DNA from: Yamagishiella unicocca
Taxonomy: Eukaryota > Chlorophyta > Chlorophyceae > Chlamydomonadales > Volvocaceae
DNA length: 64,000 nt
Reading direction: 5' to 3'
NCBI GenBank assembly: GCA_003116995.1
Contig: BDSL01000189.1
Span: forward strand, 22,936-86,935
Part shown: positions 27,947 to 36,381 of the stretch, piece by piece
Layout: every line of letters begins with the position of its first letter
Numbering within the stretch: the first letter of the stretch is position 1
Notes under the pieces: model-generated
The model's database searches: none
What the model saw: only the letters and a program-made list of their open reading frames with translations
Told to the model about the DNA's origin: nothing
Made by a program: the position numbers and the translations under genes

Positions 27947-28624
27947 ATGCTCCCCCGACGGCCGCTGCCAATCACACCGTCACATGATCGCATTGAAGCA
28001 GGCGTGGATGAGGCAGGACGCGGAAGCCTCGCAGGCCCTGTTTTTGCAGCCGCTGTAATTTGGAGCCCTGATATCACTGACGGTCCCGCCAGCGAGATTA
28101 GGGATTCTAAGAAACTGAGCCGATCTGTTCGTCAGCGCTTGCGTGGATACATTGAAGACAATGCTCTTTCATTTGCAGTATCGAGTGTATCAAGTTCTTT
28201 GATCGATGAGTCAAATATCTTAGACGCAACTATGGATGCTATGCACGCAGCATTATCACAGCTGGATATCCAAGTCGATGTGGTCCTGGTGGATGGATCT
28301 ATCTTTCGTCCGTTCTCGAATGTTCCACATATGTGTATTCCTGGTGGTGATGACCAATATGTATCTATAGCAGCAGCAAGCATACTCGCAAAAGAGTACC
28401 ACGATGACTATATGCGCGCGGTAGCAAGTGAATTTCCAGAGTATTCATTTGACAAGAATATGGGCTATGGGACACTTCACCATCTGGAAGCTCTTGCAAT
28501 TCATGGCCCTACACCTATTCATCGTAGGACATTCCGGAACTCGAAAAAAGAAATCAGAGAACTCAAAGGACACAAAGGACACAAGGGACACAACAAGGAC
28601 ATGATTTCATATGATTTCATATGA
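27947..28624 (+). CDS. rnhB: Ribonuclease HII
   Basis: About 225 aa. Removes ribonucleotides and RNA primers from RNA-DNA hybrids. The catalytic signature AGVDEAGRGSLAGPV (first Asp and Glu) lies near residue 17, followed by RDSKKLS, VLVDGS and the AAASILAKEYHDDYM helix with the remaining acidic residues. Start chosen at the first ATG (27947). The C-terminus ends in a KGHKGHKGHN repeat unusual for the family and coded by a 9-bp tandem repeat. Confident. Confidence 0.95.
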   Translation: MLPRRPLPITPSHDRIEAGVDEAGRGSLAGPVFAAAVIWSPDITDGPASEIRDSKKLSRSVRQRLRGYIEDNALSFAVSSVSSSLIDESNILDATMDAMHAALSQLDIQVDVVLVDGSIFRPFSNVPHMCIPGGDDQYVSIAAASILAKEYHDDYMRAVASEFPEYSFDKNMGYGTLHHLEALAIHGPTPIHRRTFRNSKKEIRELKGHKGHKGHNKDMISYDFI

Positions 28625-28635
28625 TGATGATGGAA

Positions 28636-29592
28636 TTACTTTGAGAGTTTTACAGATAGATATTGAGTCGCAATGGGTGTATTCCAATGCAACAATTTGT
28701 AACGATCTCCTCGCAAACATCTTGATATCATGTACATCTCGACAGCATTCATTACAGTGTCATTCCTAATAAATAAAAGACAATCTGAAGAAAGTCGTAC
28801 CATGCTCACATACGCTCTTTCAAACAAATACATTTGTAGCAAGACCATGGCCAATTGATCTTCGATATCTGGCGATCGATTTTCGACTGCACCTCCTTCT
28901 TCTTTCGCAACAACCTTAGAATTCATAATCTTGAAAAGACCGGTCTGGGAGTCATAATGAATGTCAGAACGACCATCAACGCAGAAGAAACGCAAATCAT
29001 CACTGCTAATGACAATGTTAACACCAAGTGATGCCAACCAGCTGTGACTGTGCTCAGTTATTTGCGAATACCCCCTTGAAATCGTCGTAAGATGTTCCTT
29101 CCATGGCAAAAGCGTTTGAAACGAGAAATTATCGGTAGTATTCTCCAGCATGTAGGACTCAATGACACCATGTGCGTCGCCCGTGCCCTGCCAGATGAAG
29201 TACAGGCTGCCTTTGGCAGAAAGCATCATGGTGATCTTGAAGAGTCTCAGATAAGCCTGTGCGAGTTTCATTGCCTCGTGGTGATTTATCAGCAAATCAT
29301 TCCTGCATGTAACTGTGTTGTCTTTCCCAGAAAACGCGAAAAGACGAGTGTCCACAGTGTATGAAATATCGTGTCTACCGATGCGTCCCTTCTCAGCTCT
29401 GTTCACAATGCCATAAAAACATAGCTCGTCATCATTTAAGACTATAGAACCTTTTGTCACACCGTGTTTCACCATCCAGGCATTAAATGTGTCCTGGGCA
29501 ACCAGTGATGAATCCATATTGAAATTGCTGTTGTCATCCCAATATTCCCTAAACGTGTTGTCAATGCCATGTATTATTATATCATTGTTCAT
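28636..29592 (-). CDS. Hypothetical protein with two related modules
   Basis: A 318-aa protein that appears internally duplicated: the pattern W-x(3)-GV-x(4)-IV-x(2)-DDLxF followed by GRxDIxY and LF occurs once near residues 30-80 and again near 180-225. Each copy is strand-rich and is followed by a helix pair. I do not recognise the fold. It converges on RNase HII with 11 bp between the stops. The upstream in-frame Asn-rich stretch lacks ATG, so the start is at 29592. Confidence 0.6.
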   Translation of the reverse strand: MNNDIIIHGIDNTFREYWDDNSNFNMDSSLVAQDTFNAWMVKHGVTKGSIVLNDDELCFYGIVNRAEKGRIGRHDISYTVDTRLFAFSGKDNTVTCRNDLLINHHEAMKLAQAYLRLFKITMMLSAKGSLYFIWQGTGDAHGVIESYMLENTTDNFSFQTLLPWKEHLTTISRGYSQITEHSHSWLASLGVNIVISSDDLRFFCVDGRSDIHYDSQTGLFKIMNSKVVAKEEGGAVENRSPDIEDQLAMVLLQMYLFERAYVSMVRLSSDCLLFIRNDTVMNAVEMYMISRCLRGDRYKLLHWNTPIATQYLSVKLSK

Positions 29593-29802
29593 GACAATAG
29601 ATATTGATTGTTTTTGTTTGTAGTTTTTGTTGTTGTTGTTGTTGTTGATGTTGATGTTGCGCAAATGCCATAGTTATATGTTTGACTGGTCATAACGGAA
29701 TTTATGGAGAAATGAATACATACATATTTTTGAAATGAAATAATTGAAAATGATAAAAATGCCACAATCGAAACAATCGCAAACACAGACCAACTTCCTC
29801 CT

Positions 29803-30819
29803 TCATGATGCACCCCTATATTCTGTATATCCCGTCGTAATTTCATAGGGATCTACGTCTTCCGCCTCTGTGAGCGGTAGTTGGACGTCCGTCCCTTGGT
29901 ATCTTGTTACCACGTCTGCATTATATGCGATGTAGATATTGATGCTACCAGCGCGTGACAGCATGCTCATCTGCGAATCAATTTGGAATTGGATATTGTC
30001 CTTCTTGTAATAGTCTACGAACTTCGTTGCACCCTTCTTATTGATTAGGTAAGCATGGGTTCCCCAGAAGGTCTTTACTTTCCGACTCGCCTCTGGTACT
30101 GTCCCCTTATCATCATCGTCATGCTCCAGGAACTCCAAGAAATGGAACCCAAAGAGGATTATGTCCCAGTCCGATGGGGCCTCTTGCAGCGCCATGTTGA
30201 TCTTCTCACGCATGTTCACAGGAATTAGAGCGTCATCCTCCATTATGACATATGTATCATTTACATGATCATTGAGTAGCATCATCATGACCATGGTGTG
30301 TGACAGGAAGCAGCCTACCGCCCCTGTCGATAGGTCTGAATGGCGGACCCTTTGTCCGGTGCGCTGTGTCTCTTCTAATTGTTTAGCTGCTGCAGGCGAT
30401 ATGGACTTTAAGGCATCCTCATCTTGTATTTCAACTCCTGAAAATCGCCGCAGCTCCAGCACTCCATCAGAACCAGGTCCGACGTCCGATGCTTCGTAGT
30501 CAGCCATGAAGTTGCGCATGCGGTCTAGATTACTGTCGAGGTTGATGACAACAATGCAGAGGTTTCGCATCAGTGGAGATAATTCTTCCATAATGCTGCT
30601 GCTGCTAGAGGGTGTGATAGTATTATTTGTCATGTTGCTATTGAATCGCAGATACGGTGATATCGGTGATATCGGAGATGATAATAAGTAAGGTGATTGT
30701 GTTACCGATACTGGACTAATATTACCATTCAATGACCAGAAGAAGACGATTGTCGTAGTAAAGATGGTAAAGATTGCGAGGAGCAATATGAATATTAGTC
30801 TGGATAAATCCACCTTCAT
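29803..30819 (-). CDS. Glycosyltransferase family 25-like protein, type II membrane
   Basis: A 338-aa protein with a membrane anchor at residues 8-27 (LIFILLLAIFTIFTTTIVFF), then a GT25-type catalytic domain: NLDSNLDRM near 95, TGAVGCFLSHTMVMM near 165-180, VIMEDDALIP (DD near 193) and SDWDIILFGFHF. GT25 enzymes transfer hexoses from nucleotide sugars to collagen-like or lipid acceptors; in giant viruses they help glycosylate capsid fibres. The acceptor is unknown. An internal Ser/Pro-rich stalk (SPISPISPYL) separates anchor from enzyme. Confidence 0.88.
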   Translation of the reverse strand: MKVDLSRLIFILLLAIFTIFTTTIVFFWSLNGNISPVSVTQSPYLLSSPISPISPYLRFNSNMTNNTITPSSSSSIMEELSPLMRNLCIVVINLDSNLDRMRNFMADYEASDVGPGSDGVLELRRFSGVEIQDEDALKSISPAAAKQLEETQRTGQRVRHSDLSTGAVGCFLSHTMVMMMLLNDHVNDTYVIMEDDALIPVNMREKINMALQEAPSDWDIILFGFHFLEFLEHDDDDKGTVPEASRKVKTFWGTHAYLINKKGATKFVDYYKKDNIQFQIDSQMSMLSRAGSINIYIAYNADVVTRYQGTDVQLPLTEAEDVDPYEITTGYTEYRGAS

Positions 30820-30976
30820 ACGTGTAGTAATGGATCCTTCGGATATGAACTCATGATATTTAATAATACATTTCTATGTGATAAAGTAATTGTAGAGGAC
30901 GATGCATCTCGTCTGAGTCTGATGAAAACCGGACATCACAATATTAGAAATAGTATATATCTTCTATAATCTAGAA

Positions 30977-33805
30977 ATGGAAAAAACGATGGTTGGAGGA
31001 GCAGTATTACCAGTGAGCATCCATGAATTAATGAAACAGGCCCTTCATCATGATAATAGTGCTCTTCCTGGCAACAACAGCAAGCAGGAAATAATCACGG
31101 TCCTTAGAACTGCTCTCGAGCAGACTTCTAAAAATGGGAAGGATTCGTATCGAACGTATGCCAGCATTGAAGACCCTGCATTTCAGTCATCATTGTTGAG
31201 CAAGCGGGAGTTCTATGAACACCGTGTCCCTGAAATGGAGGCCGTGAAAGACTTTGCAAATGCCGCTGAACAGGCATGCAGTATCTTCAAGTCTACATCA
31301 TCTTCCGAATTTCGTCTCTCAGAGAGCCAGTCATTCGTGAGAAACTTCCTATCTCCAACGACACCCTATAATGGTATCCTCCTTTTCCATGATGTGGGCG
31401 TCGGTAAGACGTGTTCTGCCATATCCATTGCTGAGCAGTTCGACGATCGCCACATTATCGTCCTCGCTCCTCATAATGTACAACAGGCATTCCGAAGCCA
31501 GATATTTGACGCGAAAAAGGTTTCAACTGACGCGAATGGCATGGCCATCTCAAACCAGTGCACACAACTCCGTTACACCATGGGCCTTTCTGAGGGAGGC
31601 GATATGGAAACGCACGCGCAGCGGCTAATCAACCAAAAATACACATTCAAGGGATACCATAAGTTTGGCAACACGATCTTCAACATGTCGGATGGTGAGG
31701 TCCAAAAGACATTTAAAAAACATATTATAATCGTTGACGAGGTGCACAATCTTCGTTCACAACGCGTATCTGGTAATAAGTTCGCGTACAAGGCGCTTGT
31801 GCGTGTATTAAAGCTCTGCCGGGGGACAAAGCTCATCCTGCTCACTGCCACGCCAATGTTCAATGACGCGAGGGAGATAGTAGATATCCTGAACCTTCTC
31901 CTCATCAATGACGCACGCCCGATCCTCAAACGAAGCAAAATATTTGCTGACGACGGAACGTTGCTGGATGCCATGGCCCTGAGCAGGGCGTGTGTTGGGT
32001 ACGTGTCACATGTATCAGGACGCAATCCCTTAAGGTTCCCTATCATGTTGAATCCCAAGCATGAGCTTGACGCGGACCTCATGCTTCGTGTGGGGGACAC
32101 ATTTTCAAATGATATCTCAGGAAACCCAATCCCAAAGAACTACAGGATTCAGAAGACGCAATTGATCATTTCTCACATGCACACCAAGCAATATCACTCG
32201 TACATAGGAAACATATCGGGTGCAGTTTTGAATGATGATCAACTTGGCAAACTTGCTGTTGATGGCGCCAATAATGGTGTCAACAACAATGAAGAGGACG
32301 AGGACGAAGAGACCATTGATGATGAAGACAACATCGCAAACACATTAAAGGCAGTGGGCAACATGGTAGAATTTCAGGAAGTAGGCGGACTAAAAAAGAA
32401 GCAGCATGATGATGTCCCGAACGAAGAGAATGGGGAAGAAGAAGAAGAAGAAGAAGCATTTACTAAGATACAGAATCATGAGGGTGTTGACGATGACCTG
32501 CCAGCTACATTCCGACCAGGATTTGAAGTGTCAAATATCATGTTTCCTGTGAAGAGCAATGACGTCAAAAATCGCAATTCATCAACGCTGTTTTGGAACT
32601 GCTTTCATCGCCTTCCTGGAAAGGAATTCTCTGTAGAATATGCACCAGAAGCAGGAAAGAATGGCGGTTTCCTTTCCGCAAAGAACCTCAGTACGTACAG
32701 CTGCAAGTTCGACGCCATCATCAAGCGGATAATCTCCTCAACGGGAATTGTTTTCGTCTATTCCCGTTTCCTGTGGGCTGGACTCATACCATTATCCATC
32801 GCTCTAGAACAGCAAGGTTTCAAACGCTACGGGAGTCGCAAGATTCTTGGCAAAGACCCCACTATTGGTAATGGCATTGTTCGGCCAGTGTCCCCAACAT
32901 TCAAGGGCAACTATATACTCTTGACATCTGATTCTCGTATATGCACGCGTTCCAACTTCAACCGTGACCTTGGTGTCGCTGTGTCAAATGAGAACAGTAC
33001 AGGCAGCAATGTCAGAGTCATTCTGGCATGTGGTGTGGCAACAGAGGGCATTGACTTCAAATGTGTGCGCTCCTTGCACCTCCTAGACCCTTGGTATCAC
33101 AGCAACAAGGTTGCACAAATCATAGGGCGTGCTTCACGAAATTGCTCTCATGCCGCTCTCCCTGTGGAACAGCGCAATGTCACTGTGTATTTACACGCAG
33201 CTGTTGCGCCCAAGGGCTTGCCTACATCTCAGAATGAGACAGTGGATCTGAACGCATATCGTATTTCTGAGATGAAGCAGACAAAGATTAACATTATTGA
33301 GGATATCCTAAAGTCGATATCTGTCGACTGTGACCTGAACCGCCACTCGCAACAAGATAAGGCACTTGCTCTAGCTACTCTCGATATTACAACGTGTCAG
33401 GGCAAGACTCTGAAGAAGTACAATGTGGGCAAAGACCTCGCCGCCTCATCCAAAACGTGCATCGTTGACACACTTACAAGGGTCGAACCCGGTAGTGACA
33501 CAAGCACATACGACCCATGGCGCCACTCTATTACCGGGATTGATGACACCATAGGTGCCATTGTGAGCATCCTGGAGGCGAACCATAGCCGAACAATGGA
33601 CATCAACGATATCAGGGCTATGTTAACTAAACGAACTGCTGTTTTTGACGAGACAATCTTCCTCTACGCATTGCAAAAGGGGATTGACCAACACCGAATT
33701 ATTTATCGAGGGGGGGTGTACCTCATTCCTACAAGGACATCGAGCAGGGTCTGCCGAGTCATGGTACCTTTGCATGCTCCTTCGCAGGTGGGTGATACAT
33801 CCTAG
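30977..33805 (+). CDS. D6/D11-like SNF2-family helicase (early transcription factor or termination NTPase type)
   Basis: A 942-aa superfamily 2 ATPase. Walker A is HDVGVGKT near 136-144, motif II is DEVH near 254, motif III LLTATPMF near 289, and motif VI QIIGRASR near 714-721. The family includes poxvirus early transcription factor small subunit and the D11 NTPase; all giant viruses carry at least one. It likely opens promoters or terminates transcription. An acidic insertion (EEDEDEETIDDEDN, EENGEEEEEEEAF) near 435-500 lies between the helicase lobes. Confident in family, not in which paralogue. Confidence 0.9.
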   Translation: MEKTMVGGAVLPVSIHELMKQALHHDNSALPGNNSKQEIITVLRTALEQTSKNGKDSYRTYASIEDPAFQSSLLSKREFYEHRVPEMEAVKDFANAAEQACSIFKSTSSSEFRLSESQSFVRNFLSPTTPYNGILLFHDVGVGKTCSAISIAEQFDDRHIIVLAPHNVQQAFRSQIFDAKKVSTDANGMAISNQCTQLRYTMGLSEGGDMETHAQRLINQKYTFKGYHKFGNTIFNMSDGEVQKTFKKHIIIVDEVHNLRSQRVSGNKFAYKALVRVLKLCRGTKLILLTATPMFNDAREIVDILNLLLINDARPILKRSKIFADDGTLLDAMALSRACVGYVSHVSGRNPLRFPIMLNPKHELDADLMLRVGDTFSNDISGNPIPKNYRIQKTQLIISHMHTKQYHSYIGNISGAVLNDDQLGKLAVDGANNGVNNNEEDEDEETIDDEDNIANTLKAVGNMVEFQEVGGLKKKQHDDVPNEENGEEEEEEEAFTKIQNHEGVDDDLPATFRPGFEVSNIMFPVKSNDVKNRNSSTLFWNCFHRLPGKEFSVEYAPEAGKNGGFLSAKNLSTYSCKFDAIIKRIISSTGIVFVYSRFLWAGLIPLSIALEQQGFKRYGSRKILGKDPTIGNGIVRPVSPTFKGNYILLTSDSRICTRSNFNRDLGVAVSNENSTGSNVRVILACGVATEGIDFKCVRSLHLLDPWYHSNKVAQIIGRASRNCSHAALPVEQRNVTVYLHAAVAPKGLPTSQNETVDLNAYRISEMKQTKINIIEDILKSISVDCDLNRHSQQDKALALATLDITTCQGKTLKKYNVGKDLAASSKTCIVDTLTRVEPGSDTSTYDPWRHSITGIDDTIGAIVSILEANHSRTMDINDIRAMLTKRTAVFDETIFLYALQKGIDQHRIIYRGGVYLIPTRTSSRVCRVMVPLHAPSQVGDTS

Positions 33806-33881
33806 TACATCCTAGTACATCCTAGTACATATGAACAAGCTGCGTTGATGTGCCTAATTTACTCTCTGGACATAAATCTAA
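33806..33881. other. Short gap with three-copy decamer repeat
   Basis: ACATCCTAGT repeats three times from the helicase stop, a 3'-end slippage repeat of the kind seen after several genes here. Confidence 0.6.
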
Positions 33882-34175
33882 ATGTCGACGGCTGCACTCC
33901 TTGCAATCTTTGCGACCATCGTGCTTCTATTATTCCTCGCACTGACAACCTGGCGTTTCCATCCCAGCCTCGTCGAAGCACAAATTAAGCAAAAAGAGGC
34001 AAATGAGAAACAGAAAATCGTGACAGGTGTAAACAGTGGCGAAGACGTGGAAACCAAAGTAGAAAACGTGGATGCTGTAGACAAAGACAAAGATGTCCAG
34101 GATGTCAACAAAGATGTCCAGGATGTCAACAAAGATGTCCAGGATGTCAAGGATGTCAAAGATATAGAGATATAA
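33882..34175 (+). CDS. Small single-pass membrane protein
   Basis: 97 aa. Residues 4-23 form a membrane helix (AALLAIFATIVLLLFLALTT), followed by a Lys/Glu/Gln-rich helix and a C-terminal tandem repeat of DVQDVNK units. The plan matches small inner-membrane virion proteins of giant viruses, an inference. The repeat is coded by identical 18-bp units. Confidence 0.65.
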   Translation: MSTAALLAIFATIVLLLFLALTTWRFHPSLVEAQIKQKEANEKQKIVTGVNSGEDVETKVENVDAVDKDKDVQDVNKDVQDVNKDVQDVKDVKDIEI

Positions 34176-34323
34176 ATATTAAATGTATGATATGTTGAAG
34201 ATGAAGTCTGCGTAATCTGTGTAATTAAGTCTGTGTAATGTGCGTAATTTGTCAAAGTAAATAAGTACAACATCGAGTTAAATACCAAGATATAGGCTAC
34301 AGATACAGAAGACATCCAAAACG

Positions 34324-35322
34324 ATGTCTCAGATCATTGCAGGTGATAATAATGTCAAGGAGAATGCCAAGGAAAACGTCAAGGATCACCAGCGCAGCAC
34401 GATTTTTTGCAGGATGTTGATTCGAGAAAAGGTCAAAATTCTGCCCAAAGAAATTGGTAGCAATATCAGAGCAGTGATTATGTCAAAGCTGCAGTCATCA
34501 TTAGAGGGGTTGTGCTCCCGACATGGTTACGTTCGTCCTGGATCCGTCAAGATACATGAGTTGTCCCCTGGGCGCATTGAGGGTGCATCCCTAAATGGCG
34601 ATGTCATATACAATGTCAACGTCATTGCTGACGTCTGCAACCCCTGCCCGGGTCATGTTCTACCCGCTAGGGTGGTTAACAGCAATAAATTTGGTCTCCT
34701 AGCACAGAGCGGGATCGAGGTAGACGGTAAATTCACTACCATCATTCAGACCGTCATCATACGAAACAACTCTCCTACAGAGGTGCCACTGGACTCTGTG
34801 CGTGTCGGCGATGATGTCTTTGTGGAAGTACTGGGCAAGAAATTTGAGCTCAAGGAGACCATGATTCGTGTGATGGGTAGGCTACTGCGTGCTGTTCCCT
34901 CAACGAACACCAAACGTGGAGGGCTTCTACCCATCAATGTTATGCCCACACTTATTGACACGGATGACGCTACTGGAGTGGCCGCTGTTGAAGAGGAGGA
35001 GGAAGACGATGGTGTCAATGATGAGATACCAGACGATGTATCAGATAACACTGTAGTCGATGACTCCATTAATGACGATGCGGAGGACGAAGAGAAGGAA
35101 AGAAAAGGTCTTCACAATAGTGATGATGAAGAAGAAGGGGTGGATGATAGGAGCGATGATGTACAAGAAGAAGACGATGATGATGTTGATGTCGAGCTTG
35201 ATGATGACATTGTGGATGATGACTTAGATGGTGACCCTATAGATGGGGACGATCAGGATGGTGGGGGGGACGATGATATCGATGCAGACGCACTAGAGTA
35301 TGATGATATTTCATCCAAGTGA
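34324..35322 (+). CDS. RNA polymerase subunit Rpb7-like protein with acidic tail
   Basis: A 332-aa protein. Residues 20-200 match the Rpb7 stalk subunit: the N-terminal RNP domain starts with IFCRMLIREKVKILPKEIG and contains GYVRPGSVKIHEL, and the S1/OB domain includes YNVNVIADVCNPCPGHVL and VGDDVFVEVLG. It would bind nascent RNA on the viral RNA polymerase. Residues 210-332 are an acidic extension (DDDDVDVELDDDIVDDDLD) absent from cellular Rpb7; similar tails occur in other giant viruses. Downstream of it ATGTCCATTCCATAAAACT is duplicated. Confidence 0.85.
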   Translation: MSQIIAGDNNVKENAKENVKDHQRSTIFCRMLIREKVKILPKEIGSNIRAVIMSKLQSSLEGLCSRHGYVRPGSVKIHELSPGRIEGASLNGDVIYNVNVIADVCNPCPGHVLPARVVNSNKFGLLAQSGIEVDGKFTTIIQTVIIRNNSPTEVPLDSVRVGDDVFVEVLGKKFELKETMIRVMGRLLRAVPSTNTKRGGLLPINVMPTLIDTDDATGVAAVEEEEEDDGVNDEIPDDVSDNTVVDDSINDDAEDEEKERKGLHNSDDEEEGVDDRSDDVQEEDDDDVDVELDDDIVDDDLDGDPIDGDDQDGGGDDDIDADALEYDDISSK

Positions 35323-35392
35323 TGTCCATTCCATAAAACTAATGTCCATTCCATAAAACTGATTTATGAATTGACTGGTAGTGTTGATTTTA

Positions 35393-36298
35393 ATGTCCAT
35401 CGTTCAACCATCGTTGAACAACCATTCCTTAACAATGATAGTGTCCGATAATAAGACACAAAGCCTTGGTATCGTAGTGTCATGGAGCTGTAATGAAACT
35501 ATATTCCTGGAAGCGCAACTTAGAGAACTGCTTGCATGCACGTGCGCGACCCATATCATATACAGTGTAGGGTCGCATCTCTTTGACGGAACACCACAAA
35601 ACGTACCCGACGCACTTTCACAAGCTGAATCACAAAAAACAGGATCAGAAATTCAAAACGGGAAACGCATTGAAGTCGTTCGGTATGATGTAGCGCATCC
35701 AGACGCAATGATGGATCCTAGGAAGTATCATAATCTGGCAAGGCTGCATGGATACCGACAACTGGTTAAAACTGATACCGAAAATGGTTCTGGGGTGAGT
35801 TGGGTAATGTTCCTAGATGGTGACGAGATACCTGTCGGTGCCGAATTCGATGCTTGGTTTCAAATTCACAAGAAACATTTGAATGACAATATGGCGTACA
35901 AGTTCTCATGTTACTGGTACTTCAAGAGTCCCACTTGGCGCGCAAGGGTTCATGAAGACAGCATCATACTTGTGAATCTTAGGCAAGAAACCGCCGCACT
36001 AACTGACCCACATGAGCGCGATGGCATTGTCGCCTATCAACCTGGCGGGTGCATGCGACGGTTGTGCGGTATTAATTCGGCACCCATGTTTCACCATTTC
36101 AGTTGGGTCAGGCCGGTAGAACAAATACGGCATAAGGTTAGGACTTGGGGCCACAAACATGACCGCACCGATTGGGACGACATAATATCTAAATTCTGGA
36201 TTGATGGTAATCATGACCATGTAATTCAGCCAACGGATCCCATACACGGTTACATATATGATGTATTGGAATCACCCATGTTTGGCATCGTTGTATGA
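35393..36298 (+). CDS. Glycosyltransferase (GT-A, GT2/GT92-like)
   Basis: A 301-aa protein with a GT-A layout: SLGIVVSWSCNETIFLEAQL at the N-terminus (nucleotide-sugar binding strand), the metal-binding DGDE in VMFLDGDEIPVGAEF near 145, and a C-terminal HHFSWVRPVEQI segment like the His/Trp ending of this group. No membrane anchor or signal peptide is seen. The sugar and acceptor are unknown. The first in-frame ATG is at 35393; a second at 35435 would remove only a disordered start. Confidence 0.75.
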   Translation: MSIVQPSLNNHSLTMIVSDNKTQSLGIVVSWSCNETIFLEAQLRELLACTCATHIIYSVGSHLFDGTPQNVPDALSQAESQKTGSEIQNGKRIEVVRYDVAHPDAMMDPRKYHNLARLHGYRQLVKTDTENGSGVSWVMFLDGDEIPVGAEFDAWFQIHKKHLNDNMAYKFSCYWYFKSPTWRARVHEDSIILVNLRQETAALTDPHERDGIVAYQPGGCMRRLCGINSAPMFHHFSWVRPVEQIRHKVRTWGHKHDRTDWDDIISKFWIDGNHDHVIQPTDPIHGYIYDVLESPMFGIVV

Positions 36299-36381
36299 TC
36301 GGACTGCCATGGATCAGGAGGTGTGGAATCTGTGCCATTTGGCTGACCGCCTTCATCACAGACGTTTCTCCACCTCTCATT